64,000 bases of DNA from assembly GCF_014650995.1 (NCBI RefSeq), contig NZ_BMWA01000011.1, positions 62,001-126,000 of the forward strand. Direction: 5' to 3'. The notes below the pieces were generated by a model. That model was given only the letters and a program-made list of their open reading frames with translations, did no database searches and was not told the origin of the DNA. The stretch comes from Streptomyces viridiviolaceus (lineage in GTDB: Bacteria; Actinomycetota; Actinomycetes; Streptomycetales; Streptomycetaceae). The position numbers were made by a program, and so were the translations under genes. This document shows positions 49,821 through 58,105 of the stretch, piece after piece; within the stretch, counting starts at the first letter, position 1, and every line of letters starts with the position of its first letter.

Positions 49821-50636
49821 ATGTGCGGACGGTATGCAGCGAGTCGTGGCCCCGAGGATCTCGCAGGAATCTTTGAGATCGAGAAGTGGGAGCCGCAGGA
49901 GACCCTGGAACCCGACTACAACGTGGCTCCGACCAAGGAGGTCCACGTCGTCCTGGACCGTCCTCTGAAGGACGCGCAGGACCCGAAGCCGGTTCGCCAG
50001 CTGCGCAAGCTGAAGTGGGGACTCGTGCCGTCCTGGTCCAAGACGCCCGAGGGCGGCGCCCGGATGATCAACGCGCGCGCGGAGACGGTGCACGAGAAGC
50101 CGTCGTTCCGCCGCGCCTTCGCCGCCCGGCGCTGCATCGTGCCCGCCGACGGCTACTACGAGTGGGTCACCGGCAAGCAGGAGCGCGACCTGGAGGTCGA
50201 GGGCAGGAAGAAGCGGCCACGCAAGCAGCCGTACTTCGTGACACCGGCCGACGGCTCCGTGTTCGCGATGGCCGGACTGTACGAGTTCTGGCGGGACAGG
50301 ACACTGCCGGACGACCATCCGCAGGCCTGGTGGGTGACGTGCTCGGTGATCACGACCGAGGCGGAGACCACGCCGCTCGCGGTCGCCCCGGCCGACGGGC
50401 CGCGCGCGCTGGCCGACATCCACCCGCGGATGCCGCTGATGCTGACTCCCGACCGGTGGGACGCCTGGCTCGACCCGGCGCGCACGGACCCCGACGACCT
50501 GAGGTCCCTGCTGTCGCCGCCGCCCGCCGGGCTGATGCGGGCGTTCCCCGTCTCCACCGCCGTCAGCAACGTCCGCAACAACGGACCGGAACTGCTGAAG
50601 GAGCTGGACGGGCCGGAAGAGGGCACACTCTTCTGA
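49821..50636 (+). CDS. SRAP domain protein (HMCES/YedK-like abasic-site sensor)
   Basis: A 271-residue SRAP protein that forms a covalent adduct with abasic sites in single-stranded DNA. The start is ATG 49821, because it puts the catalytic Cys at position 2 (MCGRYA), exposed after Met removal. Other active residues: Asn34 in YNVAPTKEV, the Glu in PADGYYEW, and the His in DIHPRMPLML. A CAGTGT hexamer lies seven bases upstream with no ribosome site (leaderless pattern). A charged loop (KQERDLEVEGRKKRPRKQ) is inserted after the Glu motif. Confidence 0.94.
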   Translation: MCGRYAASRGPEDLAGIFEIEKWEPQETLEPDYNVAPTKEVHVVLDRPLKDAQDPKPVRQLRKLKWGLVPSWSKTPEGGARMINARAETVHEKPSFRRAFAARRCIVPADGYYEWVTGKQERDLEVEGRKKRPRKQPYFVTPADGSVFAMAGLYEFWRDRTLPDDHPQAWWVTCSVITTEAETTPLAVAPADGPRALADIHPRMPLMLTPDRWDAWLDPARTDPDDLRSLLSPPPAGLMRAFPVSTAVSNVRNNGPELLKELDGPEEGTLF

Positions 50637-50665
50637 TGTGACCCGCGAGACATCGAGAGCCTGAC

Positions 50666-51340
50666 GTGACCGGCAAGACCACTGAGACCACTCAGACGAC
50701 CGCGACCACCGCGACCACCGAGAGCGTCGACACGGACGCCGGTACCGCACGCATCACCTGGCACCGGGCGAAGCGGCCCCGCCTCGTGCTGGCCGCGAGC
50801 CACGGGGCCGGCGGCGGCATCGGAGCGCGCGACCTCCAGGCACTGGCGGCCGCGCTGCCCGCGCACGGGGTGACCGTCGCCCTGGTCGAGCAGCCCTGGC
50901 GGGTGGCCGGGAAGAAGCTGGCGCCCGCGCCGAAGACCCTGGACGCCGGCTGGCGGGGCGTATGGCCCGCGCTGGCCGCGCCCGGCCTTCCGGTGATCTC
51001 CGGCGGACGCAGCGCCGGGGCCCGGGTCGCCTGCCGTACCGCCGCCGGACTGGGCGCCCACGCGGTCCTCGCCCTCAGCTTCCCGCTGCACCCGCCGGGC
51101 AGGCCCGAGAAGTCCCGCGCGGACGAGTTGCTCGGCGCCGGCGTGCCCACCCTCGTCGTGCAGGGCGGCAACGACCCGTTCGGGAAGCCGGAGGAGTTCC
51201 CCGACGGCGACCACCGGCTGATCGAGGTGCCGTACGGCGACCACGGCTTCGCCGTGCCCAAGCGGGCGGAGATCACGCAGGAGCGGGCCCTGGAGCTGAT
51301 CACCGAAGGCGTTTCGGAGTGGGTCGGCTCACTCGGGTGA
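50666..51340 (+). CDS. Alpha/beta hydrolase (KANL3/Tex30-like)
   Basis: A 224-residue hydrolase of the small Tex30-like group, without signal peptide. Catalytic features: LAASHGAGGG oxyanion loop, nucleophile in SGGRSAGARVA, acid in VVQGGNDPFG and base in PYGDHGFAVP. The first 20 residues are a Thr-rich tail. The GTG start has only a weak ribosome site. It precedes sigR by less than 100 bases, and its stop is eight bases before the sigma-R promoter. Confidence 0.85.
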   Translation: MTGKTTETTQTTATTATTESVDTDAGTARITWHRAKRPRLVLAASHGAGGGIGARDLQALAAALPAHGVTVALVEQPWRVAGKKLAPAPKTLDAGWRGVWPALAAPGLPVISGGRSAGARVACRTAAGLGAHAVLALSFPLHPPGRPEKSRADELLGAGVPTLVVQGGNDPFGKPEEFPDGDHRLIEVPYGDHGFAVPKRAEITQERALELITEGVSEWVGSLG

Positions 51341-51347
51341 GGCCCCG

Positions 51348-51373
51348 GGAATGACGGGCGTCCGGCCACTGTT
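51348..51373 (+). promoter_or_regulatory. sigRp2: autoregulatory sigma-R promoter
   Basis: GGAAT at 51348-51352, an exact 18-base spacer and GTT at 51371-51373. Transcripts from here start near 51381 and include the ATG at 51433, so they encode the long sigma-R isoform. A possible constitutive -10 for the short form is TATCCT at 51545-51550, without a clear -35. Confidence 0.9.
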
Positions 51374-51432
51374 GTGGCGGACATACGTTGCTGAGAATCA
51401 GCACCGACGCCGTAGGAGAGGAAGTCCGCCGC

Positions 51433-51597
51433 ATGGGTTCAGCCTTCTGCCCGAGTCGCAGCAGCCGCGCCGACCTGGACTGGACGGTGCTGCACGCGGC
51501 GAAGACCGCCCCTATTCGGGCGGCGGGCGGACCGGATCGTCGTCTATCCTCCGATTCGAGTGGGGCCGGTTTCGGTTCCACGACGTCACTGGAGGAG
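51433..51597 (+). other. sigR: N-terminal extension of the long SigR isoform (sigma-R')
   Basis: An ATG at 51433 with an AGGAGAGG ribosome site is in frame with sigR and exactly 55 codons upstream of the GTG used for the short form. In S. coelicolor the stress-induced, unstable sigma-R' isoform carries an extra 55 residues; the position here matches that number. The extension contains one Cys and a Ser/Arg-rich region. Confidence 0.85.
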
Positions 51598-52281
51598 GTG
51601 GGTCCGGTCACTGGGACCGACGCAGGGACCGACAACGGCCAGGCGGAGCAGCCCGAGGGCCGGGGCACGGGCACGGAGTCGACCGCGGAGCGCAGCGCGC
51701 GCTTCGAGCGTGACGCGCTCGAGTTCCTCGACCAGATGTACTCGGCTGCCCTGCGCATGACGCGCAACCCGGCCGATGCCGAGGACCTGGTGCAGGAGAC
51801 GTACGCCAAGGCGTACGCGTCGTTCCACCAGTTCCGCGAGGGCACCAACCTCAAGGCGTGGCTGTACCGGATCCTCACGAACACCTTCATCAACTCGTAC
51901 CGCAAGAAGCAGCGCGAACCCCAGCGCAGCGCGGCCGAGGAGATCGAGGACTGGCAGCTCGCGCGCGCCGAGTCGCACATGTCGACCGGTCTGCGCTCCG
52001 CGGAGTCGCAGGCGCTGGATCACCTGCCCGACTCCGACGTGAAGCAGGCGCTCCAGGCGATCCCCGAGGAATTCCGCATCGCCGTGTATCTCGCGGATGT
52101 GGAGGGCTTTGCCTACAAGGAGATCGCCGACATCATGGGGACACCCATCGGTACGGTGATGTCCCGGCTGCACCGGGGCCGCCGTCAGCTGCGCGGCATG
52201 CTGGAGGACTACGCCCGTGACCGCGGTCTGGTCCCGGCCGGCGCCGGAGAGTCGAACGAAGCGAAAGGCTCGGGGTCATGA
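51598..52281 (+). CDS. sigR: SigR: ECF sigma factor of the thiol-oxidative stress response
   Basis: A 227-residue ECF sigma factor directing genes for thioredoxin, mycothiol and other redox functions. Region 2 is [27 protein letters not shown] with region 2.4 in [21 protein letters not shown]; region 4 is [20 protein letters not shown] and [19 protein letters not shown]. The short start is GTG 51598 immediately after GGAGGAG; the long isoform starts at 51433. Its anti-sigma gene overlaps the end by four bases (ATGA). It drives the promoters marked at 1.47, 19.6 and 51.35 kb. Confidence 0.96.
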
Positions 52282-52589
52282 GCTGCGGAGAGCCGCACGA
52301 GACGGATTGCAGCGAGATCCTCGATCATCTCTACGAGTTCCTCGACCGTGAGATGCCGGATGCCGAGTGCACCAAGTTCGAGCATCACTTCGAGGAGTGC
52401 TCGCCGTGCCTGGAGAAGTACGGGCTCGAGCAGGCCGTGAAGAAGCTGGTCAAGCGCTGCTGCGGCCATGACGACGTGCCGGGCGACCTGCGCGCCAAGG
52501 TCATGGGCCGGATCGACCTGATCCGCTCCGGGCAGTCCGTGCCCGAGCACGACGTCACGGCCGCTCCCGCGACACCGCAGGAGTCCTGA
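52278..52589 (+). CDS. rsrA: RsrA: zinc redox-sensing anti-sigma factor
   Basis: A 103-residue ZAS-family anti-sigma factor that holds SigR in reduced cells and releases it when disulfides form. The sensing residues are all at the known positions: Cys11, His37, Cys41 and Cys44 (HHFEECSPC), plus Cys3, Cys31, Cys61 and Cys62. Overlap with the sigR stop keeps the two in balance by coupled translation. Confidence 0.96.
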
Positions 52590-52618
52590 GTTCGGCGCGT
52601 CACTCGTACGTGCTAATC

Positions 52619-52637
52619 CGCGGGTCATCGACCCGCG
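52619..52637 (+). terminator. Short hairpin after rsrA
   Basis: An 8-bp perfect stem (52619-52626 with 52630-52637) and a 3-base loop, 30 bases after the rsrA stop. Confidence 0.6.
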
Positions 52638-52697
52638 TGCCCCCCTGCCGCCGCCCTAGGCTCCGGAGCCTGACAGGCGTGGCCGGGGGGAGGGCTC

Positions 52698-54665
52698 ATG
52701 GACGCGATACCGGGGCGGGCGCGTGCGTACGTCGCCGGTGGCGTCGTCGCCGCCCTGCTCTGCCTGCGCCCGCTGCCCGCCGTGCACACGCCCTGGGGGG
52801 CCGTGCTGCTCCTCGCCGCCCTGTACGCGGGCTGTGAGCATGTCGCACGGTCGCGTTCCGTAGGCACCTGCTACCCCGTCCTGTTCGCCGGGGCCTTCCT
52901 GCTGCCGCCGCCCGCCGCCGCGCTCGTGGCGTTGCCCGGGGTGCTGCTGGCCCCCGTGGAGCAGCCGCCCTTCGCCCTGCGGCGGATCTGGCGGGCCGCG
53001 CAGCTGATGCTGGCCGTGTGGGCCGCGGCCCGGGTCCACCGGTACCTGGGCGGGCAGGCCGCGGTCCTGGCGCCCGACTTCCCCTACGCGCTCGTGCCGG
53101 CCGGAGCCGCCGTGCTGGCGTTCTGCCTGGTGCTGACCCTGCTGGACGGCGGGATCCTGGCGCCGGCCGACCGGGTGTCCGTGGGCCGGGCCTGGTGCGG
53201 GCTGTTCGCGCGGTCGCTCGCGCCGGTCTCCGTGCACGGGCTCGTCGGGCTGATGATGGCGGTGCTGTGGCGCAGCCCGTACGGCCCCGTCGCCGCGCTG
53301 CTGGTGCTGCTGCCGATGTGCGTGGCGTGGTGGGCGTTCGCCCAGTACCACCGGGAGAGGGCCGCGCACCAGGCGACGATCCGCGCGCTGGTGCAGGCCG
53401 TCGACATCAAGGACGGCTACACGCGCGGTCACAGCGAGCGGGTCGGACAGGCGTCGATGATGATCGCCCGCGAGCTGGGCATGGACGACGAGCGGGTCGA
53501 GGTGCTCCGCTTCGCGGGCATCCTGCACGACGTGGGCAAGCTCGGGGTCCCCACCAGGCTGCTGCGCAAGGACGGGCCGCTGACGCCCGAGGAGCGTCGG
53601 GTGATCGAGCTGCATCCCGAGTACGGGCACGAGATGGTGCGCGGCATCCGCTTCCTCGGGGAGGCGCGGGCCGCCGTCCTGCACCACCACGAACGGCTGG
53701 ACGGCAGCGGCTACCCCTACGGGCTGGCCGGCGCCCAGATCCCGGAGTCGGCACGGGTGGTGGCCGTCGCCGACGCGTTCGACGCGATGACGTCCACCCG
53801 GTCCTACAGCCGCGCCCGGCCCGTCGAGGCCGCGGTGGAGGAACTCCAGCGGTGCGCGGGGGCGCAGTTCGACGCGCGGATGGTGGGGGCGTTGGTGCGG
53901 GCGCTGGACCGGCACGGATGGCGCCCCGCGGTGACGGCGGACGGCCCCCCGCCCACCGCACCCCCGCCGACGCCGCCACCCTCGCCCGATCGGACCGGGC
54001 GCCCCGTTCCCGACTCGTCCGTGCGGCCGTCGTCGGGTTCGGTCGGGGGGTCGTCGTCGGGTGTGGTGGTGCGTTCCTCGTCTGATCCGGCGGGGCGGGC
54101 GTTGTCGGGTGGGGCTGGGCGTTTCGTGCCCGATTCGGCTGTGCGGCCGTCGTCGGGTTCGGTCGGGGGGTCGTCGTCGGGTGTGGTGGTGCGTTCCTCG
54201 TGCGATCCGGCGGGGCGGGCGTTGTCGGGTGGGGCTGGGCGTTTCGTGCCCGATTCGGATGTGCGGCCGTCGTCGGGCTCGACTGTGCGGCCGTCGTCCG
54301 ATGCCATGGTGCTGCCGTCGTCCGATCCGACCGGGCGGCCCTCGCCCGGCTCGGCCGAGCGGCCGTCGTCGGCCGATGCGGTCGCGGGGGCGTCCTGGCC
54401 CGGGCGGAGCGGTGCGGGGACGTCGTCGGAGCGGGCTGGTGGGCGGGCTTCGGTCGGTCCGAGTGGTGTGCGGTCGTCGTCGGGGCGGGACGGTGCGGGG
54501 GCTTCGTCCGACCCGGCCCGTGGGCGGTCCGAGGACAGGTGGAGCGGTGCGGGGGACCCGTCCGGTGCGGGCGAGGCGCGGTCCGCGCGGGATCCGGCCG
54601 GTGCACGGCCCTCGTCAGAGCCGAGCGCCGCGCGACCCCGCGGCGTGGGCCGGAGCGGGTCATGA
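52698..54665 (+). CDS. Membrane HD-GYP domain protein with repetitive C-terminal tail
   Basis: A 655-residue protein. Residues 1-225 hold about six hydrophobic segments of an integral membrane sensor. Residues about 230-400 form an HD-GYP domain with every signature: HSERVGQASMMIA, FAGILHDVGKLGVP, LHPEYGHEM, VLHHHERLDGSGYPYGL and ADAFDAMTSTRSYS. Such domains usually hydrolyse cyclic di-GMP or related nucleotides; Streptomyces uses cyclic di-GMP to time development. Residues about 420-655 are a disordered Ser/Pro/Arg/Gly-rich tail with a 40-residue duplicated unit. TAGGCT at 52657 and GGGGGGAGGG at 52683 serve as promoter and ribosome site. It overlaps the next gene by ATGA. Confidence 0.88.
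   Translation: MDAIPGRARAYVAGGVVAALLCLRPLPAVHTPWGAVLLLAALYAGCEHVARSRSVGTCYPVLFAGAFLLPPPAAALVALPGVLLAPVEQPPFALRRIWRAAQLMLAVWAAARVHRYLGGQAAVLAPDFPYALVPAGAAVLAFCLVLTLLDGGILAPADRVSVGRAWCGLFARSLAPVSVHGLVGLMMAVLWRSPYGPVAALLVLLPMCVAWWAFAQYHRERAAHQATIRALVQAVDIKDGYTRGHSERVGQASMMIARELGMDDERVEVLRFAGILHDVGKLGVPTRLLRKDGPLTPEERRVIELHPEYGHEMVRGIRFLGEARAAVLHHHERLDGSGYPYGLAGAQIPESARVVAVADAFDAMTSTRSYSRARPVEAAVEELQRCAGAQFDARMVGALVRALDRHGWRPAVTADGPPPTAPPPTPPPSPDRTGRPVPDSSVRPSSGSVGGSSSGVVVRSSSDPAGRALSGGAGRFVPDSAVRPSSGSVGGSSSGVVVRSSCDPAGRALSGGAGRFVPDSDVRPSSGSTVRPSSDAMVLPSSDPTGRPSPGSAERPSSADAVAGASWPGRSGAGTSSERAGGRASVGPSGVRSSSGRDGAGASSDPARGRSEDRWSGAGDPSGAGEARSARDPAGARPSSEPSAARPRGVGRSGS
54021..54260 (+). repeat. Two 120-bp direct repeats inside the HD-GYP gene
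   Basis: Copy 1 54021-54140 and copy 2 54141-54260 differ at about three bases; a third partial copy starts at 54261. The period is a multiple of three, so 40 residues are duplicated in frame. Near-identity points to a recent slippage or recombination event. Confidence 0.92.
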
Positions 54666-55918
54666 GGCCGGTGCGACTTCCTCCGGTCCTCCCCGCGATC
54701 CACGTCTGCGCGGGCCTCGTCGCGCTCTCCTGCCTCGCCTCCGTCCTGTGGACCGGACTGGAGGACCGCCCCGTCGCCCTCGCCTTCGGTGCCCTCGTCA
54801 CCCTGGGGGAGCTGACCCGCCGCACCGCGACCGAGGCCCGGGAGGCGGCGCCGCTCGGAGCGGCGGGTGCCCTGGCGTACGCCCTGCTCGGCGAGGACGC
54901 CGGGCGGCCCGCCCAGCACGGCGTCGCCCAGACCGTCACCGTGGTGCTCGCGGCCTCGCTGCTCGGCAGCGTGCCGCACATCGCGCGCGGTGGCGGGCCC
55001 GTGCTGGACCAGGTGGCGCGGCGTGTGCTCACCGTCGCCTTCGCCGCCGTGTGCTTCCAGCCGCTGTCCAGCCAGGGTGTCTTCCGCGACTGGGGCGGCC
55101 CCGCCCACGCGCTGCTCCTGCTCGCGCTGCTCGCCGTGACCGCGCTGTGCGACGCCGTGCTCGCCGCGGCACCCGCGCACGCGCGCACCGGGTGGCCCTT
55201 CGGACCGCTGCTGCGCGAGGAACTGCGCGGCATGGTCGGGATCACCTCCGCCGTGTGCGCGACGGGAGCGGTGATGGCACTCGCGGTGGCCGTCGCCGGG
55301 CTGTGGGCGCTGCCCGTCTTCTCCGTGCCGCTGCTGCTCACCCAGCTGTCCTACCGCCGCTACGCCGCCGTGAGGGCCACCTACCGGCAGACCATCGCCT
55401 CCCTCGCCCGGGCCACCGAGATCGCCGGCTACACCCCGGCCGGGCACGCCCGGCGCGTCGCCGAACTCGGCGTGGCCGTCGGGCGTGACCTGGGCCTGTC
55501 CGGGCCGGACCTGACCGTGCTGGAGTACGCGGCCCTCATGCACGACATCGGGCAGCTCAGCCTGGTCGACCCGGTTCCGGCCGGCGCCACCGCCGGCCTG
55601 CCCGCCGCGCAGCAGCGGCGGATCGCGCTGCTCGGCGGGGCGGTCGTCCGCCAGACCGGGGTCGACGCGGCGGTCGCGGTCGTGGTGGAGAGGCAGGCCG
55701 ACCCCTGCCGGGAGCAGCCGGTCGCCGCGCGGATCGTACGGGCCGTGAACGCCTACGAGGAGAAGGCGCGGGACGCCGGTCCCCAGGGTGCCCTCACGGC
55801 GCTGGAGGAACTGCGTCTGGCCACCGCGGGTGACTACGCTCCCGAGGTCGTGGAGTCACTCGCACGGGTACTCTCGCGGGGCCGGCCCGGGCTGTCTGAC
55901 CCTGCCCGAGCTGGGTAA
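54662..55918 (+). CDS. Membrane HD-domain protein lacking the GYP signature
   Basis: A 418-residue protein laid out like its upstream neighbour: an N-terminal membrane part of about six hydrophobic segments (residues 1-240) and a C-terminal HD-like domain (about 245-400). The domain keeps AGHARRVAELGVAVG and EYAALMHDIGQLSLVD (the HD pair) but the HHExxDGxGYP region is replaced by GVDAAVAVVVERQADP. It may therefore be a regulatory or inactive partner of the HD-GYP protein. The ATG overlaps that gene's stop (ATGA), so the two proteins are made together. Confidence 0.85.
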   Translation: MRPVRLPPVLPAIHVCAGLVALSCLASVLWTGLEDRPVALAFGALVTLGELTRRTATEAREAAPLGAAGALAYALLGEDAGRPAQHGVAQTVTVVLAASLLGSVPHIARGGGPVLDQVARRVLTVAFAAVCFQPLSSQGVFRDWGGPAHALLLLALLAVTALCDAVLAAAPAHARTGWPFGPLLREELRGMVGITSAVCATGAVMALAVAVAGLWALPVFSVPLLLTQLSYRRYAAVRATYRQTIASLARATEIAGYTPAGHARRVAELGVAVGRDLGLSGPDLTVLEYAALMHDIGQLSLVDPVPAGATAGLPAAQQRRIALLGGAVVRQTGVDAAVAVVVERQADPCREQPVAARIVRAVNAYEEKARDAGPQGALTALEELRLATAGDYAPEVVESLARVLSRGRPGLSDPARAG

Positions 55919-56032
55919 CCCATGGGTAATGAGCGCGCTTCCAGCCGCACGTGGTTGGATGCGAAGGAGAGGGTGTCCGGGGGCGCAGCAAGGCACAGCC
56001 AGCCCACTGAACGGAACTGGCAGGCGGGAATC

Positions 56033-57013
56033 GTGAGGATCTTCGGCAAGGGACGGCACCGGCCCTCCGCCTCCTGGCGGCAGGCCACCGACCGCGCGTT
56101 CACGCTGATCGGCGACGGTCGGTACGAGGACGCCGGCGCACTGCTGACGCGGGCCGCCGACCTGGAACCCTGGCTGTCGGAGTCGTGGTTCAACCTCGCC
56201 CTGCTGCACAAGTTCCGGCACGACTGGGAGCAGGCCAGGGCGGCGGGCCTGCGGGCCGTGGCGCTGCTCGACCGGGACACCGGGGCGCCCGACTGGTGGA
56301 ACGTCGGCATCGCCGCCACCGCCCTGCAGGACTGGCCGCTGGCCCGGCGGGCCTGGCAGGCGTACGGGCTGCGCACGCCGGGGGACGCGACGGACTCCGG
56401 CGAGCCGCTCGGCATGGACCTCGGCAGCGCGGCCGTACGGCTGTCCCCGGAAGGGGAGGCCGAGGTGGTGTGGGGGCGGCGGCTGGACCCCGCCCGGATC
56501 GAGGTGCTGTCCATTCCGCTGCCGTCCTCGGGGCGGCGCTGGGGCGAGGTCGTGCTGCACGACGGAGTGCCGCACGGCGAGCGGACCACCGCCGCCGGGC
56601 ACGCCTACCCGGTCTTCGACGAGATCGAGCTGTGGGCGCCGTCGCCCGTGCCGACCTGGGTGGTGCTGCTGGAGGCCGCCACCGAGTCCGACCGGGACGC
56701 GCTGGAGCAGCTCGCCGCCGACGCCGGCTTCGCCGCCGAGGACTGGTCGTCCTCCGTACGTCTGCTGTGCCGGATGTGCTCGGAGTCCCGGATGCCGTCC
56801 GACGAGGGCGACGGTGAGCACCTCGACCCGCACGATCACAGCGAACCGGGCCACCCGGGGCCGCTCGGCCACCGCACGGACGGGCAGCTGTGGGTGCCGG
56901 AGCGGGAGTGCGGGGTGGCCGCGCCGGCTGCGCTGGTGAGGGGGTTGCTGGACGGGTGGGTCGCGGACAGCCCGGATTCGCGCGACTGGCGGGATCTTGA
57001 AGAGGTCTGCTGA
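56033..57013 (+). CDS. TPR-repeat protein
   Basis: A protein of about 326 residues. The first 150 residues form two or three TPR-like helical pairs (DRAFTLIGDGRYEDAGALL, EPWLSESWFNLALLHKF, WEQARAAGLRAVALL, WNVGIAATALQDWPLARRAW). The rest is a beta-rich domain ending in a Cys/His-containing region (LLCRMCSESR, EHLDPHDHSEPGHPG) that could bind metal. The start is uncertain: GTG 56033 (MRIFGKGRH) is favoured on composition; ATG 55922 would add 37 residues. Function unknown. Confidence 0.75.
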   Translation: MRIFGKGRHRPSASWRQATDRAFTLIGDGRYEDAGALLTRAADLEPWLSESWFNLALLHKFRHDWEQARAAGLRAVALLDRDTGAPDWWNVGIAATALQDWPLARRAWQAYGLRTPGDATDSGEPLGMDLGSAAVRLSPEGEAEVVWGRRLDPARIEVLSIPLPSSGRRWGEVVLHDGVPHGERTTAAGHAYPVFDEIELWAPSPVPTWVVLLEAATESDRDALEQLAADAGFAAEDWSSSVRLLCRMCSESRMPSDEGDGEHLDPHDHSEPGHPGPLGHRTDGQLWVPERECGVAAPAALVRGLLDGWVADSPDSRDWRDLEEVC

Positions 57014-57164
57014 GAGCCGTTGCCGACAGCGGGTCCGTCGTGGCTGGTCGCGCCCAGGCGGCGGAGCCGCACAGCGACACAGTCCCGCGCCCTGAGGGGC
57101 GCTCCCCCCGTACCCTGTATCAGGCATCGAACCCGGGTTTCACTCAGGAAGGCATTCGTCGGTC

Positions 57165-57815
57165 ATGGCGCAGCAGGACACCGATCAGCAGCACGCGGGC
57201 GTGCTCCCCGTGGACGACGAGGGCTTCGTCGTCGACACCGAGGACTGCGAGGAGCGCGAGACCGCCTGGCGTGAGCGCGGCACCTCGCGTCCGATCACGG
57301 TGGTCGGGAACCCGGTCCTGCACAAGGAGTGCAAGGACGTCACCGAGTTCGGGGACGAGCTCCAGCAGCTGGTCGCGGACATGTTCGCCAGCCAGCGCAC
57401 CGCCGAGGGCGTGGGCCTGGCCGCCAACCAGATCGGCGTCGACAAGAAGGTCTTCGTCTACGACTGCCCCGACGACGAGGGCGTCCGGCACGTCGGCGTG
57501 GTCTGCAACCCCAAGCTCGTCGAACTGCCCGCCGACCGGCGCCGGCTGGACGACAGCAACGAGGGTTGCCTGTCCGTGCCGACCGCCTACGCGCCGCTCG
57601 CCCGCCCCGACTACGCCGAGGTGACCGGGCAGGACGAGAAGGGCAACCCGATCAAGGTGCGCGGTACCGGATACTTCGCGCGGTGCCTGCAGCACGAGAC
57701 CGACCACCTGTACGGGTACCTCTACATCGACCGGCTCTCCAAGCGCGAACGCAAGGACGCGCTGCGGCAGATGGCCGAGAACGAGCCGCGCTACCCGGTG
57801 GTCGCGAACGACTGA
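57165..57815 (+). CDS. def: Peptide deformylase
   Basis: A 216-residue deformylase that removes the formyl group from new proteins. All three motifs are present: GVGLAANQIG, EGCLS and QHETDH (metal Cys, two His and catalytic Glu). Compared with minimal deformylases it has an acidic N-terminal extension of about 40 residues. The ATG at 57165 follows AGGAAGG at 13 bases. TACCCT near 57111 is a possible -10. Linkage to initiator tRNA genes is loose (15 kb). Confidence 0.95.
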   Translation: MAQQDTDQQHAGVLPVDDEGFVVDTEDCEERETAWRERGTSRPITVVGNPVLHKECKDVTEFGDELQQLVADMFASQRTAEGVGLAANQIGVDKKVFVYDCPDDEGVRHVGVVCNPKLVELPADRRRLDDSNEGCLSVPTAYAPLARPDYAEVTGQDEKGNPIKVRGTGYFARCLQHETDHLYGYLYIDRLSKRERKDALRQMAENEPRYPVVAND

Positions 57816-57848
57816 GACCGCCCCACCGGCCCCACCATCCTCGCGCGC

Positions 57849-57888
57849 ACGGCGCCTGTTCGGGAACACCTCCCGCAGCAGGCGCCGT
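57849..57888 (+). terminator. Terminator after def
   Basis: A perfect 10-bp stem (57849-57858 with 57879-57888), a 20-base loop and a T-rich tail. The rest of the gap to the terpene synthase (about 290 bases in all) shows no gene; it should hold that operon's promoter, which I cannot place firmly. Confidence 0.75.
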
Positions 57889-58105
57889 TCGTCTGTCCGT
57901 CACCTGTTCGATCCCGCACGCTCTTCCGCTGATCCCAAACCTGTCACACAACAGGAGAATTCAGGCATCACGGGGTAGTGAATGGAGCAAATCCGTTCCC
58001 AGAACGGTCAGTTGTGGTGCTGAATAGGAAGTGTGGGGATACGCAACGGCGCACGCCCCGCACAACCGGAGGGGTGCGCCACCGGCGGCTGAGAGGGGTT
58101 TGTTC

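Noticed and set aside
54021..54277. CRISPR array
   Set aside because: The 120-bp units are contiguous, without unique spacers, and code for protein in frame.
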